NCBI RefSeq assembly: GCF_007828045.1
Contig: NZ_VITN01000021.1
Coordinates: forward strand, 54,401 to 118,400
Source: Nitrospirillum amazonense
GTDB lineage: Bacteria > Pseudomonadota > Alphaproteobacteria > Azospirillales > Azospirillaceae
Length of the DNA stretch: 64,000 bases
Direction of reading: 5' to 3'
The notes under the pieces are model-generated. The model was given only the letters and a program-made list of their open reading frames with translations, made no database searches and had not been told where the DNA came from. Of the stretch, positions 1 through 8,311 are shown piece after piece (the stretch's first letter is position 1; every line of letters begins with the position of its first letter). Position numbers and translations under genes: made by a program.

Positions 1-3000
1 GGTGCTGCGTCCGCCGCCTTGACCTCCACCGGGGCGCTTTCGGCCAGCAGGGTGTCGCCGTCCCAGAGGAAGGTGGTGCGCTGGGCGGCGGCGGGTGGGG
101 CCGCGCCCGTGTCGTTGGCCGGGATGGGGGCCGTGTGTGCGCTTTCCTTCCACACGCGGCGGCCGAAGGCGTCGTAGCCGAAGCGGGTTAGGGTGGTGCC
201 CCGGCGGCTGGTCTCCTCCACCGCCGTCAGGCGGTTGCCGGCATCAAAGCGGTAGTCCACGGTCACGGCACCGCCGGCCGCGCGCCATTCCTTCACCCGG
301 TTGCCCCAGGCGTCGTACTCGAACTTGGCGTCGCCATGCACCAGCAGCCGGTCGCCCCGCGCCTCACCGCCCCAGAAGGCGGCGTCGGGGCCCGAGGCCA
401 GAATGTTGCCGGCCGGATCGGTGACGAAGCTCTCGGGGGTCGTGCCCTCCACCGACAGCAGGCGGTCGCAGGCGTCGTAGTGATAGCGCTTCACCCCCCG
501 CCGCGCGTCCTCGATGGCGGTCAGGGTGTCCGCGCCGTCATAGCCATAGGCGCGGGTGTAGACGGCCTCACCGCCGCTCCCGCCGCTGGGCCGTCGCCGG
601 CCCTCCTGGCGGACCAGGCGGCCCTGGGGGTCGAAGGCCTGGATCTGGTGGACGTTGCCGGCCAGGCGCTCCACCTCCCGCCCCGCCGCGTCGCGGGCGA
701 AGCGGGCCAGGGCCTTGCCGTCCAGCCCCACGGCCGCCGGCATATTGTCCGGGCCCCAGGCCACCTCCAGCCGCCGCCCATCAGGCAGCATGGTGGCGAC
801 ACGCCGGCCTCGGGCGTCGCGTTGGAAGCGGATTTCCTGGTCGCCCTGCCGCTCCGCCGTCGGCCGTCCGGCGGCGTCATAGGTGAAGGCCACGCGGGTG
901 TCGGGCGTCTCGGCGGACAGCAGCCGGCCCAGCGGATCATAGCCGAAGCGATGGCTGTTTCCGTCGGCGTACAGCGTCTCCAACAGGCGCCCGGCGGGGT
1001 CGCGGTTGAAGCGCGTCACGCGACCCTGGTCCACGGCGGCGGTGACCAGGCCGGCCATGTCACGGTGATAATCCAGCCGCCGGCCGTCGAAGCCAGTCTC
1101 CCCCACCAGCCGGCCCGCCAGGTCATAGTCCAGCCGGTACTGTTCTCCCTTCTGGTTATGCAGGGCCACCAGGTTCAGTTCGCTATCGTAATGATAGCGG
1201 AAGACTGAGCCGTCGGCGGCGGTGCGCTCCACCGGATAGGGCAGGCCGTCATAGCGCCAGCGGGTCACGCGGCCCAGCGGGTCGCGATGCTGGGTGACAT
1301 GATCCTCGGCATCGTATTCCAGCGTCACCGTGCCGCCGTCGGGGCGGTGGACGGTGGTGACGTTGCCGTTGGCGTCGCGCTCCAGCCGCACGGGCGCATC
1401 CTCGCCCCGGCGCATCTCCACCACCCGGCCCAACGCGTCATGGGCATAGCGGCGGCGGGCGGCCCGCGCCGTGCCCTGCGCCAGGAGGTCGCCGGTGGGG
1501 GACCAGGTGAAGCGCGCCACCAGGCCCAGCGCATCCTGGATGGCCAGCGGCAGGCCACGGGTATCTCGGGTATAACGGGTGGTATGGCCCAGCGCGTCGG
1601 TGTGGGTCACCAGGTTGCCGCGCCGGTCGTAAGTGAAGCTGTCTTCGCTGCCGTCGGCCCGGGTCACCCGCTTGGGCAGCCCCAGGCCAGGCCGCGCCAG
1701 GTCGGGCGGGATGTCCCCGCCCTCATACGCCAGGTGGGTGACGGCGCCGTCGATCTCGGTCCGTTGCACCAGGCGGCCCAGGGCGTCGTAGGTCAGTTGC
1801 AGGGTGCCGCCGTCCGGCCCCGTCAGGGCCAACAGGTTGCCGGCGGGGTCGTAGCGATGGCGGGTGACGCCGCCCAGGGGGTTCACCTCCTCCTCCACCA
1901 GGCCCAGGCTGTTCCAGCGATAGCGGGTGACGGCGCCCAGGCCGTTGGTCACCACCGTGGTGTGGGCCTGGACGTCGTAGAGCATCCGGGCGCGGTACAG
2001 CCCGGCTTCGCCGGACAGGTGCACGCCCCAGGTGTCGACGCAGCGGGCACGGCGGCCCAGCGCAACGTCGTCCCACACGAACTGGAACCGCAGGCCGCCG
2101 CGCCGCGTCTCCTCCACCAGCAGGTGGTTGTCGTAGCGGTAGTGCCAGGCGTTGCCCCGGGCGTCGCGTGCCTCCACCAGGTCGCCGGCGGCGTCATAGG
2201 TGTAGCTGACCAGGCGTAGGGGCTGGTCGCCGCCGGCGGGGTCGGGGCCATCGACGGCGGTGATGCGGCCGGCCTCGTCCGTGGTAACGGCGAAGGCGCG
2301 GCCGGCGCTGTCCTGGATGCCGGTCAGGCGGCCGCCCGGCCCGCGCCGCAGGAGGATGGCGTTGTCGTTGGGATCGACGACGTGCGCCAGGTGGCGCAGG
2401 CCGGTCTGATCGTCGCGGTCGCCGAAGACGTAGGCCAGCCCGCCATAGGTGGCCAGCCAATAGCGCTGGCCGTCCGTATGCAGCACCAGCCGTTCCACCA
2501 CGTTCAGGCTGGGGCGGCCGGGGGCCGCGTCGGTGAAGAAGGCCAGGCGCCCGTCGGCCAGGCGCGCGGCCCAGCCGCCGCCGTTGATCCAGCGGTACAG
2601 CACCATGTCGTGCGGGTGGTGCCAGCCGGACCCCAGTTCCCCCACCAGGGTGGAGCTGGACATCCAGGTGCGCGACCACACCAGGGGCAGGGCGCCCGCC
2701 ACCTCGAAATCCGTGGCCTGGGTGAACAGCTCGCCCGTGGCCACGTCCACCGGGTGGCCGGCGGTGTAGCGGGTGGCCAGCTTGCCGCCGGCAAAGCCGC
2801 CGGCCGCACCGCCCAGGGCTTCGCCGATGATGCGTCCCCGCTCTCCGCCCACCGCCTGGCCGATGGCGCCGCCCACCTTGGAGCCGGCGTAACCCCCCGC
2901 CATGCTGATGACCGTGGTCTCGCCGAAGGTCGCCAGGCCGCACAGCCCTTCCGCCATGAAGGCGCCGGCGGCACCAGCGCCCAGCGCCAGAAGCGAACCG

Positions 3001-3548
3001 CCGATCATCAGGTATTCGGCCGCCGTGTTGGCCCAGTCCGGCACCTCGCCATGGATGGACATGTAGGTACCGGGCTCGCGCCCGATGAAGACGTCGTGCG
3101 AGCCGTCCATGATGGAGCCGTCGCACTCCAGCTTGTCGGCGATGCGGGCGGCGGGCTTGCCGTTGATGAAGACCGTCTTGCTGCCCTGGGCGATGTGCTG
3201 GTCCGGCGGCCCGTCGCGGGAGCAGGCGGCCGCGTCCTGGATGGCGCGGGCGGCCGGCTTGTCGTTGATCAGCACATTGTCGGAGCAGTCGGGCGAGATC
3301 ACGCCGGTCTGGTCGGCGAAGGTGCTGCCCAGCGCCTCGCCCAGCAGGGCGCCGCCGCCGGTGGCCGCCATGGCGCCGCCCACCGCGGCGATGACGCCCA
3401 GCGCCGCCCCGCCCGTACCCACCACGGCGATGACCGCCAGGGCGGCGCCCAGGCCGATAGCCGCCCCGGCGATGAAGCCGGACAGCGCGCTGGTGTGCTG
3501 GATGGGATCCCCCAGCCGGGCGGCCCCGTATTGCGGCGCGCCGGACAT
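1..3548 (-). CDS. PAAR-Rhs type VI effector, C-terminus outside window (partial)
   Basis: A large Rhs effector expected to ride on a VgrG tip. The ATG at 3548 is preceded by a GGGAGGG ribosome site, and the frame is open to the left edge (about 1,182 codons seen). Residues 1-20 carry a prePAAR-like RLGDPIQHT motif. Residues 24-75 are a Gly/Ala-rich hydrophobic stretch. PAAR-like segments with VLINDKPAAR and VFINGKPAARIADK lie around residues 90-160, and a second Gly/Ala-rich hydrophobic region lies around 177-255. The Rhs shell begins near residue 290 (WSRTW) and runs on with many YDxxGRL-type YD repeats to about residue 1160 (FLWDGDTLLAE). I checked the frame at four distant points and found no frameshift. 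In this family the core ends with a self-cleavage motif followed by a variable toxin; both lie outside the window, so the toxic activity cannot be named. The EagR-type gene just upstream fits a chaperone for the prePAAR/membrane segments. Confidence 0.93.
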   Translation of the reverse strand, partial: MSGAPQYGAARLGDPIQHTSALSGFIAGAAIGLGAALAVIAVVGTGGAALGVIAAVGGAMAATGGGALLGEALGSTFADQTGVISPDCSDNVLINDKPAARAIQDAAACSRDGPPDQHIAQGSKTVFINGKPAARIADKLECDGSIMDGSHDVFIGREPGTYMSIHGEVPDWANTAAEYLMIGGSLLALGAGAAGAFMAEGLCGLATFGETTVISMAGGYAGSKVGGAIGQAVGGERGRIIGEALGGAAGGFAGGKLATRYTAGHPVDVATGELFTQATDFEVAGALPLVWSRTWMSSSTLVGELGSGWHHPHDMVLYRWINGGGWAARLADGRLAFFTDAAPGRPSLNVVERLVLHTDGQRYWLATYGGLAYVFGDRDDQTGLRHLAHVVDPNDNAILLRRGPGGRLTGIQDSAGRAFAVTTDEAGRITAVDGPDPAGGDQPLRLVSYTYDAAGDLVEARDARGNAWHYRYDNHLLVEETRRGGLRFQFVWDDVALGRRARCVDTWGVHLSGEAGLYRARMLYDVQAHTTVVTNGLGAVTRYRWNSLGLVEEEVNPLGGVTRHRYDPAGNLLALTGPDGGTLQLTYDALGRLVQRTEIDGAVTHLAYEGGDIPPDLARPGLGLPKRVTRADGSEDSFTYDRRGNLVTHTDALGHTTRYTRDTRGLPLAIQDALGLVARFTWSPTGDLLAQGTARAARRRYAHDALGRVVEMRRGEDAPVRLERDANGNVTTVHRPDGGTVTLEYDAEDHVTQHRDPLGRVTRWRYDGLPYPVERTAADGSVFRYHYDSELNLVALHNQKGEQYRLDYDLAGRLVGETGFDGRRLDYHRDMAGLVTAAVDQGRVTRFNRDPAGRLLETLYADGNSHRFGYDPLGRLLSAETPDTRVAFTYDAAGRPTAERQGDQEIRFQRDARGRRVATMLPDGRRLEVAWGPDNMPAAVGLDGKALARFARDAAGREVERLAGNVHQIQAFDPQGRLVRQEGRRRPSGGSGGEAVYTRAYGYDGADTLTAIEDARRGVKRYHYDACDRLLSVEGTTPESFVTDPAGNILASGPDAAFWGGEARGDRLLVHGDAKFEYDAWGNRVKEWRAAGGAVTVDYRFDAGNRLTAVEETSRRGTTLTRFGYDAFGRRVWKESAHTAPIPANDTGAAPPAAAQRTTFLWDGDTLLAESAPVEVKAADAA

Positions 3549-3649
3549 GTCAGCCCTCCCGTCCAGGGAAGGGGGCGCGGGGTTCGGCGATAAGGATCAT
3601 CCGGTCGCTCCGGTCAGGCGGGTCGAAAGCGGCGTGGGCGCTATTGGGA

Positions 3650-4096
3650 TCAGGCGGTGGCCGTGGGGCCGGGCCAGGCGAAGCTGTTCAGGATCTGCAT
3701 GAACTGCGCGTCGGCGTCCGCGAACTCCGTCAGGCGGGCGGTGTTGACGATGGTGATGCAGCGGCCGTCGGGCAGCAGGCTGTAGATCTGGCGCTGCTTG
3801 ATAGGGCCGGCGCCGCCGTCCCACTGGAACAGCAGTTCCACCGCCGGGCGGCCGGCCAGCATGACGTCCTGCCGGGTGATCAGCTGGAAGCTGCGCGCCC
3901 GGGCGATCAGGTCCTTCAGCTGCCGGTTGACGTAGGCGCCCAGGCCTTCCTCCGCCTGCGGCCGGTCATAGGCGATCATGATGTTGGGCACCACCGGGCT
4001 GCCGCTGGGCGGGGCGGACCAGGCCACCATGGAACGGTCGATCCAGCTGTCCGGCAGCTGGATGCTGAAGTCGAGGGTGCGGCAGGTCTGCGGCAT
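3650..4096 (-). CDS. EagR-type (DcrB/DUF1795) effector chaperone
   Basis: A 148-residue protein without a signal peptide. It has the DcrB/DUF1795 pattern: an N-terminal 'FSIQLPDSWIDRS' strand region, a central helix with 'YVNRQLKDL', and a C-terminal 'IYSLLPDGRCITIVNTA' strand followed by a helix ending 'ILNSFAW'. Eag proteins of this family bind the prePAAR motif and transmembrane segments of Rhs/PAAR effectors and shield them in the cytoplasm before loading on VgrG. The gene sits directly upstream of the PAAR-Rhs gene (about 100 bp between them) and has an AAAGGAAA ribosome site. The chaperone role is therefore family knowledge plus context. An immunity role is unlikely, because immunity genes normally follow the toxin. 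Confidence 0.85.
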   Translation of the reverse strand: MPQTCRTLDFSIQLPDSWIDRSMVAWSAPPSGSPVVPNIMIAYDRPQAEEGLGAYVNRQLKDLIARARSFQLITRQDVMLAGRPAVELLFQWDGGAGPIKQRQIYSLLPDGRCITIVNTARLTEFADADAQFMQILNSFAWPGPTATA

Positions 4097-4108
4097 GGCG
4101 GGTTTCCT

Positions 4109-4900
4109 TTAGATCTGGCCCAGGATGCGGGCGACCGCGACGGCGCTGTCGGCGTCCGCGTTGCCGGTGCTGGGCAAGGCCGAGGCGGTCTGGCCCAGGG
4201 TCGGTGTTTGACCCGGCAAGGGGGCTTGCCCCGCGCCCGGGGTTTGGAAGGCGGGTGCCTGGTAGCTTGGTGCTTGAAGGCTGGGGGCCTGATAAGTGGG
4301 CGCCTGGTAGCTGGATGCCTGGACACCCGGCAGGGCGCCACCTTGGCCCCACGATCCAGCCTGCGGCGCGGCGGATGCGATCGCCGAAGGCGGGGTGTAG
4401 GACGGCTGCGCCAGGCCCGTGGAGGGCAAGGTCGGGGACGTGAACCCGGGTATTGCCAGGGGGGGCGTGCTTACGGTGGGGGCGGCCGAAAGGGATGGGG
4501 CGGCAACCGAGGGCGCTTGGGGCATGGCCGGCAGCCCGGTGTTCACGCCGGCGGCCGACGCCAGGTTGGACAGGCCCGACGCCGTCGATGCCCCGGGAAT
4601 GCTGGAGGCGCCGGGGATGGCCGGGCTGGCCAGGGAAGGAGCGCCGAGAGCGGGCGCGCCCAAAGACGGGTTGGCCAAGCCGGAGCCGCCATTCAGCAAC
4701 TGGGCCGCCTGCGTGGCACTGCCCAGGGGGGCGCCGACGGAGGAGGGCAGGGCCGGCGCGGCGGCGTTGGCCAGCGCCCCGAGGTCGCCGGCGGAACCGA
4801 AGCCGGCCGGCGCCGCCGACATGGACAGGGGCGTGTAGGGCTGGATGCCGAGGCTGGCGCCGATGGCGCCGGGCTGGATCAGGGCGGGAAGGTCGAACAT
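4109..4900 (-). CDS. Pro/Ala/Ser-rich low-complexity protein of the vgrG-Rhs cassette
   Basis: A 263-residue protein with no family I recognise. It starts 'MFDLPALIQPGAIGASLGIQ' and is then dominated by Ala, Pro, Ser and Gly. Residues about 195-225 hold a run of YQAP-type repeats (SSYQAP, TYQAP, SLQAP, SYQAP, AFQTP). The C-terminus 'NADADSAVAVARILGQI' looks like a short amphipathic helix. There is no signal peptide or membrane segment. It lies between vgrG (55 bp upstream) and the eagR-like gene (12 bp downstream), so it is co-transcribed with the delivery cassette. A flexible linker or adaptor role between spike and effector is possible but is inference only. Good codon structure and a GGGAG site before the ATG support a real gene. 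Confidence 0.7.
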   Translation of the reverse strand: MFDLPALIQPGAIGASLGIQPYTPLSMSAAPAGFGSAGDLGALANAAAPALPSSVGAPLGSATQAAQLLNGGSGLANPSLGAPALGAPSLASPAIPGASSIPGASTASGLSNLASAAGVNTGLPAMPQAPSVAAPSLSAAPTVSTPPLAIPGFTSPTLPSTGLAQPSYTPPSAIASAAPQAGSWGQGGALPGVQASSYQAPTYQAPSLQAPSYQAPAFQTPGAGQAPLPGQTPTLGQTASALPSTGNADADSAVAVARILGQI

Positions 4901-4955
4901 CCGGAAATCTCCCGGGAAAATGAAGGTGTCTGGCTTGGGATCGCGCGCGTTGGTA

Positions 4956-6674
4956 TCAGCCGCTGCAGTTGAGCCAGATTTTCTGGCCGTCCTGGCTGAT
5001 GCCGTCCTTGTCCAGAACCACGGTGCTGCCGTTGCTGGTCAGGATGATGTGGTCGGTGGTCATCTGCAGGGAGCTTTTGCCCACCTGCAGCACCACCATC
5101 TCGCCCGCCACGTTCACCATGGACTTGCCGACGGTTTCGAACATGTTGTTCTGGACGACCATGGAGAGGTCTTTTTGGGAGTGGAAGGCGATTTCCTCGG
5201 CGCCGGCCTTGTCTTCCAGGGTGAAGAGGTTGAATCCGCCGCCGCCGGGGCTGCTGGCGGTTCGGAAGGTTGTCTGGGTTTTCTGGGCGGGCAGGCCGAG
5301 GGGGGCTGTGGTCTCGGAATTGGGGACGGAGCCCAGGATGACCGGTCGGTCTGGGTTGCCCTCCAGGAAGGCGACGACGACCTCCATGCCCATGCGGGGG
5401 ATGGTCTGGGCGCCGAAGCCGCGGCCGGCCCAGCCCTGGGCGACGCGGACCCAGCAGGAGCTGCCCTCGTTGGACTGGCCGCGCCGGTCCCAGAAGAACT
5501 GCACCTTCACCCGGCCGTGCTTGTCCGTGTGGATCTCCTGGCCCTTGGGGCCGACCACGACGGCGGTCTGCAGGCCGGAGATGGTGGGGCGGGGGGTGGC
5601 GCGGCGGGGCACGAAGGGGGTGGCGGCCGGCAGGCAGGTGAAGTGGTTGGCGTAGCCGGAATGGCTGGCGCCGCCGCCCTCATAGCTGAGGTCGCTGGCC
5701 CGGTGGCTGGCGGAGAGCACGACATAGGCGCCGTTCTCGGCGGCGACGGGATGGTCGGTCAGCTGGAAGCGGCCGCAGGGGGTCATGGAGCGGCAGTCGC
5801 TGGCGCCCTGCACGGTCTCGCGCTCCACCTCCTCCGCCTGCATGGCCAGCTTGGCCCGTCGCTCGCCATCGCCGGCGCTGTCGTGCAGGCCGGGATAGTC
5901 GAAGTGCTCGTGCTGGGGATCCTGGCTGTAGCTGGAGACGGTGGGGATGGTCCGCTTCAGGTCCAGCTTGCTGGTCTGGAAGTTGTAGTCGGTCATGGCC
6001 CAGGCGCTGGCCTGGTAGGCGTGGCTGCGGTGCCACTCGGTGATGTGGTTGGAGCGGGAGGAGGTGGCGCTGAAGGGGATCAGCGGCTCATCCCCCGTCT
6101 GGTAGGCGGAGGTCTGGGAGCCCAGGACCAGGGTGTGTTTCCCCGCCTCATGCCGGAAGAAGTAGTAGAGGCCGTCCTCCTCCATCAGGCGGGAGACGAA
6201 GGCGAAGTCGGTCTCGCGGTACTGCACGCAGTACTCGCGCGGGGGCGGGGCGCTGACGCCGGAGAAGTCGTACTGGGTGACGCCCAACTCGCCGAAGATG
6301 GTCTCCAGGATGTCGAGGGTGGTCTTGTTCTGGAAGATGCGGCAGTCGCTGGTGCGGGTCAGGAACCACAGGCGGGGGACGACGCGCAGGACATAGTGCC
6401 GTTGCCCGCGCGAGGCGGCGTGGCCGCCGGTGAGCGAGGCGACGACGCCGTTGAAGATGCGGTAGACGCCGTCATCCAGGCGCAGCTTCAGGTCCACGCT
6501 CTGTGCCACCAGGGCGGCAGGGTCGACGTTGTCATCCATGGCGCGCACGGTCGCGCGGAACTCAAAGGGCGTCGACACGCCCTCCATCCCCTCCAGCGCT
6601 TCCAGCAACAGCTGGTCGGGCCCCAAGGGGCTCTCGATCCCCAGCAACCGTTCCGCTTGCGTGTAACCGTCCAT
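4956..6674 (-). CDS. vgrG: VgrG spike protein (short form)
   Basis: A T6SS spike protein (TssI) of 572 residues. The start is the ATG at 6674 (MDGYTQAERLLG), with a GAGGG site 5 bases upstream; longer readings of this frame run into the preceding gene and are not needed. The N-terminal gp27-like part contains 'RIFQNKTTLDILETIFGELG' and 'YCVQYRETDFAFVSRLMEEDG', both typical of VgrG. The gp5/OB region has 'GRVKVQFFWDR' and 'SCWVRVAQGWAG'. The final segment is the gp5-like beta-prism ending 'KIWLNCSG', with no effector extension. Nucleotides from about 5,163 to 6,674 are nearly identical to the other vgrG at an exact offset of 4,084 bases. It presumably carries the PAAR-Rhs effector encoded downstream. 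Confidence 0.96.
   Translation of the reverse strand: MDGYTQAERLLGIESPLGPDQLLLEALEGMEGVSTPFEFRATVRAMDDNVDPAALVAQSVDLKLRLDDGVYRIFNGVVASLTGGHAASRGQRHYVLRVVPRLWFLTRTSDCRIFQNKTTLDILETIFGELGVTQYDFSGVSAPPPREYCVQYRETDFAFVSRLMEEDGLYYFFRHEAGKHTLVLGSQTSAYQTGDEPLIPFSATSSRSNHITEWHRSHAYQASAWAMTDYNFQTSKLDLKRTIPTVSSYSQDPQHEHFDYPGLHDSAGDGERRAKLAMQAEEVERETVQGASDCRSMTPCGRFQLTDHPVAAENGAYVVLSASHRASDLSYEGGGASHSGYANHFTCLPAATPFVPRRATPRPTISGLQTAVVVGPKGQEIHTDKHGRVKVQFFWDRRGQSNEGSSCWVRVAQGWAGRGFGAQTIPRMGMEVVVAFLEGNPDRPVILGSVPNSETTAPLGLPAQKTQTTFRTASSPGGGGFNLFTLEDKAGAEEIAFHSQKDLSMVVQNNMFETVGKSMVNVAGEMVVLQVGKSSLQMTTDHIILTSNGSTVVLDKDGISQDGQKIWLNCSG
5163..6674 (-). repeat. vgrG direct repeat, copy 1
   Basis: About 1.5 kb nearly identical to 9247-10758 at a constant offset of 4,084 bases with no indels, covering the N-terminal and OB parts of vgrG. 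Identity drops abruptly at the beta-prism end. This indicates recent duplication or ongoing gene conversion. Confidence 0.93.
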
Positions 6675-6682
6675 GGGGGCCC

Positions 6683-7153
6683 TCACATAGGCTGGGCGCC
6701 GGCCGGTCGAACGCCGACAAGGGCGGCGATCACCAGGCCGGACACAATGATCATGATCATGGAAAAGGCCATCAACTCGGGCAGGCGGCCGATCGCCACC
6801 ATGTGGTCGACGTCCGCCTTGCGATAGGGCGCCAGGAACAGGCGCCACAGGCCGGGGAACGCGCCGGTTCCCCCGGTCCTGGCCACCCACGCCTTGATGG
6901 CCGCACGCCACTGCAGCAGGCCGACCATCAGGAACAGCGACAGCGCCGCCACGCCGGCGGCAGCCAGCAGGGGGGCCGCCAGCACCATGGACATGGACTT
7001 GCCGCCCAGGGCCAGCAGGGCCAGGCAGACGCCCAGCAGCCCGAACAGGGCCAGGAATGCCCTGGGCGTCCGCTCCCGATCCGGCAGGCGCGCGGCCAAG
7101 GAGGCCAGCAGGCCCAGGGTCGGCGGTGGGGTGGTGGGGGGAGACAGGGACAT
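6683..7153 (-). CDS. small inner-membrane protein of the vgrG cassette, unknown function
   Basis: A 156-residue protein that I do not recognise. Three hydrophobic segments are visible: about residues 30-50 (FLALFGLLGVCLALLAL), 57-80 (VLAAPLLAAAGVAALSLFLMVGLL) and 128-147 (ELMAFSMIMIIVSGLVIAALVG). A cytoplasmic or periplasmic loop between segments 2 and 3 contains 'WRLFLAPYRKADVDHM'. It starts 6 bases after the stop of the double-DcrB protein and ends 8 bases before vgrG, so all are one transcript. Its position behind a VgrG with a long extension would suit a membrane immunity protein, but there is no sequence evidence for that. Confidence 0.8.
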   Translation of the reverse strand: MSLSPPTTPPPTLGLLASLAARLPDRERTPRAFLALFGLLGVCLALLALGGKSMSMVLAAPLLAAAGVAALSLFLMVGLLQWRAAIKAWVARTGGTGAFPGLWRLFLAPYRKADVDHMVAIGRLPELMAFSMIMIIVSGLVIAALVGVRPAGAQPM

Positions 7154-7159
7154 GGCGGA

Positions 7160-8311
7160 TCAGCCTGCCGGAGCCAAGGCGGTCAACAGGCTGGTGATGG
7201 CGATGTCGAAGGCGCGTTTGTTGATGGCCGTCACCAGGTAGGGATCGGAAGGGCCGGCAGGCGTGACCAGGGTGAAGACCGCCCAGCCCTTGGCCGTGGC
7301 GATCACCGTCTGCCGCACCAGAGCGGAGCGCTCGCTCAGCGTCGCGGGGGTGTCCGCCGTCCAGAAGGTAACACCGGCGGTGCCCGTGGACACCTCGCGC
7401 AGCGTGCCGTCAGCGAAACTGGCGCCCAGATGCCGCATCCCGTCCGCCACCAGATGGGCGATCTGGTCGGGCGCGCGGAAGCGGCCGCGCGGGGCGGTGT
7501 AGACGTTGATCATGCCGGCCCGGTCCGCGCCCGTGCCATTGGACAAGCCCCAGGATTGGCAATCGGCATCGACGCTTTCGTCTGCCCGCACCGTCCAGGA
7601 TGCCGGCACCTTGAAGCCCAGCTGGAAGACCTTGTTCAAGGCGACATCCTGAAGGATTTCCATGTAGGGCTGGGGCTTGGCCTCCGTCAGCTTGAAGGAG
7701 GCGGCCGCCACCAGGAAGGTATCCTCCGCCGTGGTATAGCGGCGTTCGGGGGCGAAGCTGTGCAGCAGATAGATGAACTTGCCGTTCTTGAAGGTGCGCA
7801 GCCGGTAGAGATAGGGCTGGCCTTGCACGGTGCGCGAGGCCAGCACGTCGGCGTTGCGCCCCGCGTCCGAGGGAATGCTGCGGCGGGCCACCACGGTGTA
7901 GTGGTTCGCCGCCATCCAGGGATCCAGCCAATCCTCCGGCGCCACCTCGCGTTCGATCTGCTGGGCGTAAACCTCGATGATGGCGTCCTGGCTTTGCCCG
8001 CCGTACCGGGCCAGCAGTTGCAGGCCGCCGTCCGCCTTGGCGGGCCGCCCGTCCTTTTCGAACCACTGCCAATTCTTGGGAATCATCACTTCAAAGGCGA
8101 AGGCCGGAACCGGGCTGGGGAAAGCCTGGTGCAGATAGTCGCGCTCCACCTCCGCGCGGGTGGCTTGAACGGTGGTTCGCAGGTCTGCCATGGGTCGTTC
8201 CTTCGCGGTGATGGTCTCCGCGGCGTGGGTACGCGGTGTAAGGGCGGCAAGCAGGCCGGCCGCCAGGATGAAGAATAGGACGCCACGGTCCTGTCGGACA
8301 TGGGGCGTCAT
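7160..8311 (-). CDS. secreted protein with two DcrB/DUF1795-like domains
   Basis: A 383-residue protein with an N-terminal signal sequence (hydrophobic GVLFFILAAGLLAAL, likely cleaved after THA). Two domains of similar pattern follow. The first, about residues 65-210, starts 'FAFEVMIPKNWQWF' and ends 'FLVAAASFKL'. The second, about 230-380, starts 'FQLGFKVPASWTV' and ends 'AFDIAITSLL'. Each resembles the DcrB/DUF1795 fold of the Eag chaperone encoded further down, but this copy is exported. The ATG overlaps the stop of the upstream vgrG by four bases (ATGA), indicating translational coupling. Possible roles are a periplasmic immunity factor for the VgrG extension or an accessory factor; neither is shown. 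An internal start near 8191 would remove the signal peptide and is less likely. Confidence 0.82.
   Translation of the reverse strand: MTPHVRQDRGVLFFILAAGLLAALTPRTHAAETITAKERPMADLRTTVQATRAEVERDYLHQAFPSPVPAFAFEVMIPKNWQWFEKDGRPAKADGGLQLLARYGGQSQDAIIEVYAQQIEREVAPEDWLDPWMAANHYTVVARRSIPSDAGRNADVLASRTVQGQPYLYRLRTFKNGKFIYLLHSFAPERRYTTAEDTFLVAAASFKLTEAKPQPYMEILQDVALNKVFQLGFKVPASWTVRADESVDADCQSWGLSNGTGADRAGMINVYTAPRGRFRAPDQIAHLVADGMRHLGASFADGTLREVSTGTAGVTFWTADTPATLSERSALVRQTVIATAKGWAVFTLVTPAGPSDPYLVTAINKRAFDIAITSLLTALAPAG

Noticed and set aside
336..3593. Plus-strand frames opposite the Rhs gene (for example 336-1208 and 2382-3593)
   Set aside because: The minus-strand Rhs reading frame is continuous with clear PAAR and YD-repeat motifs.
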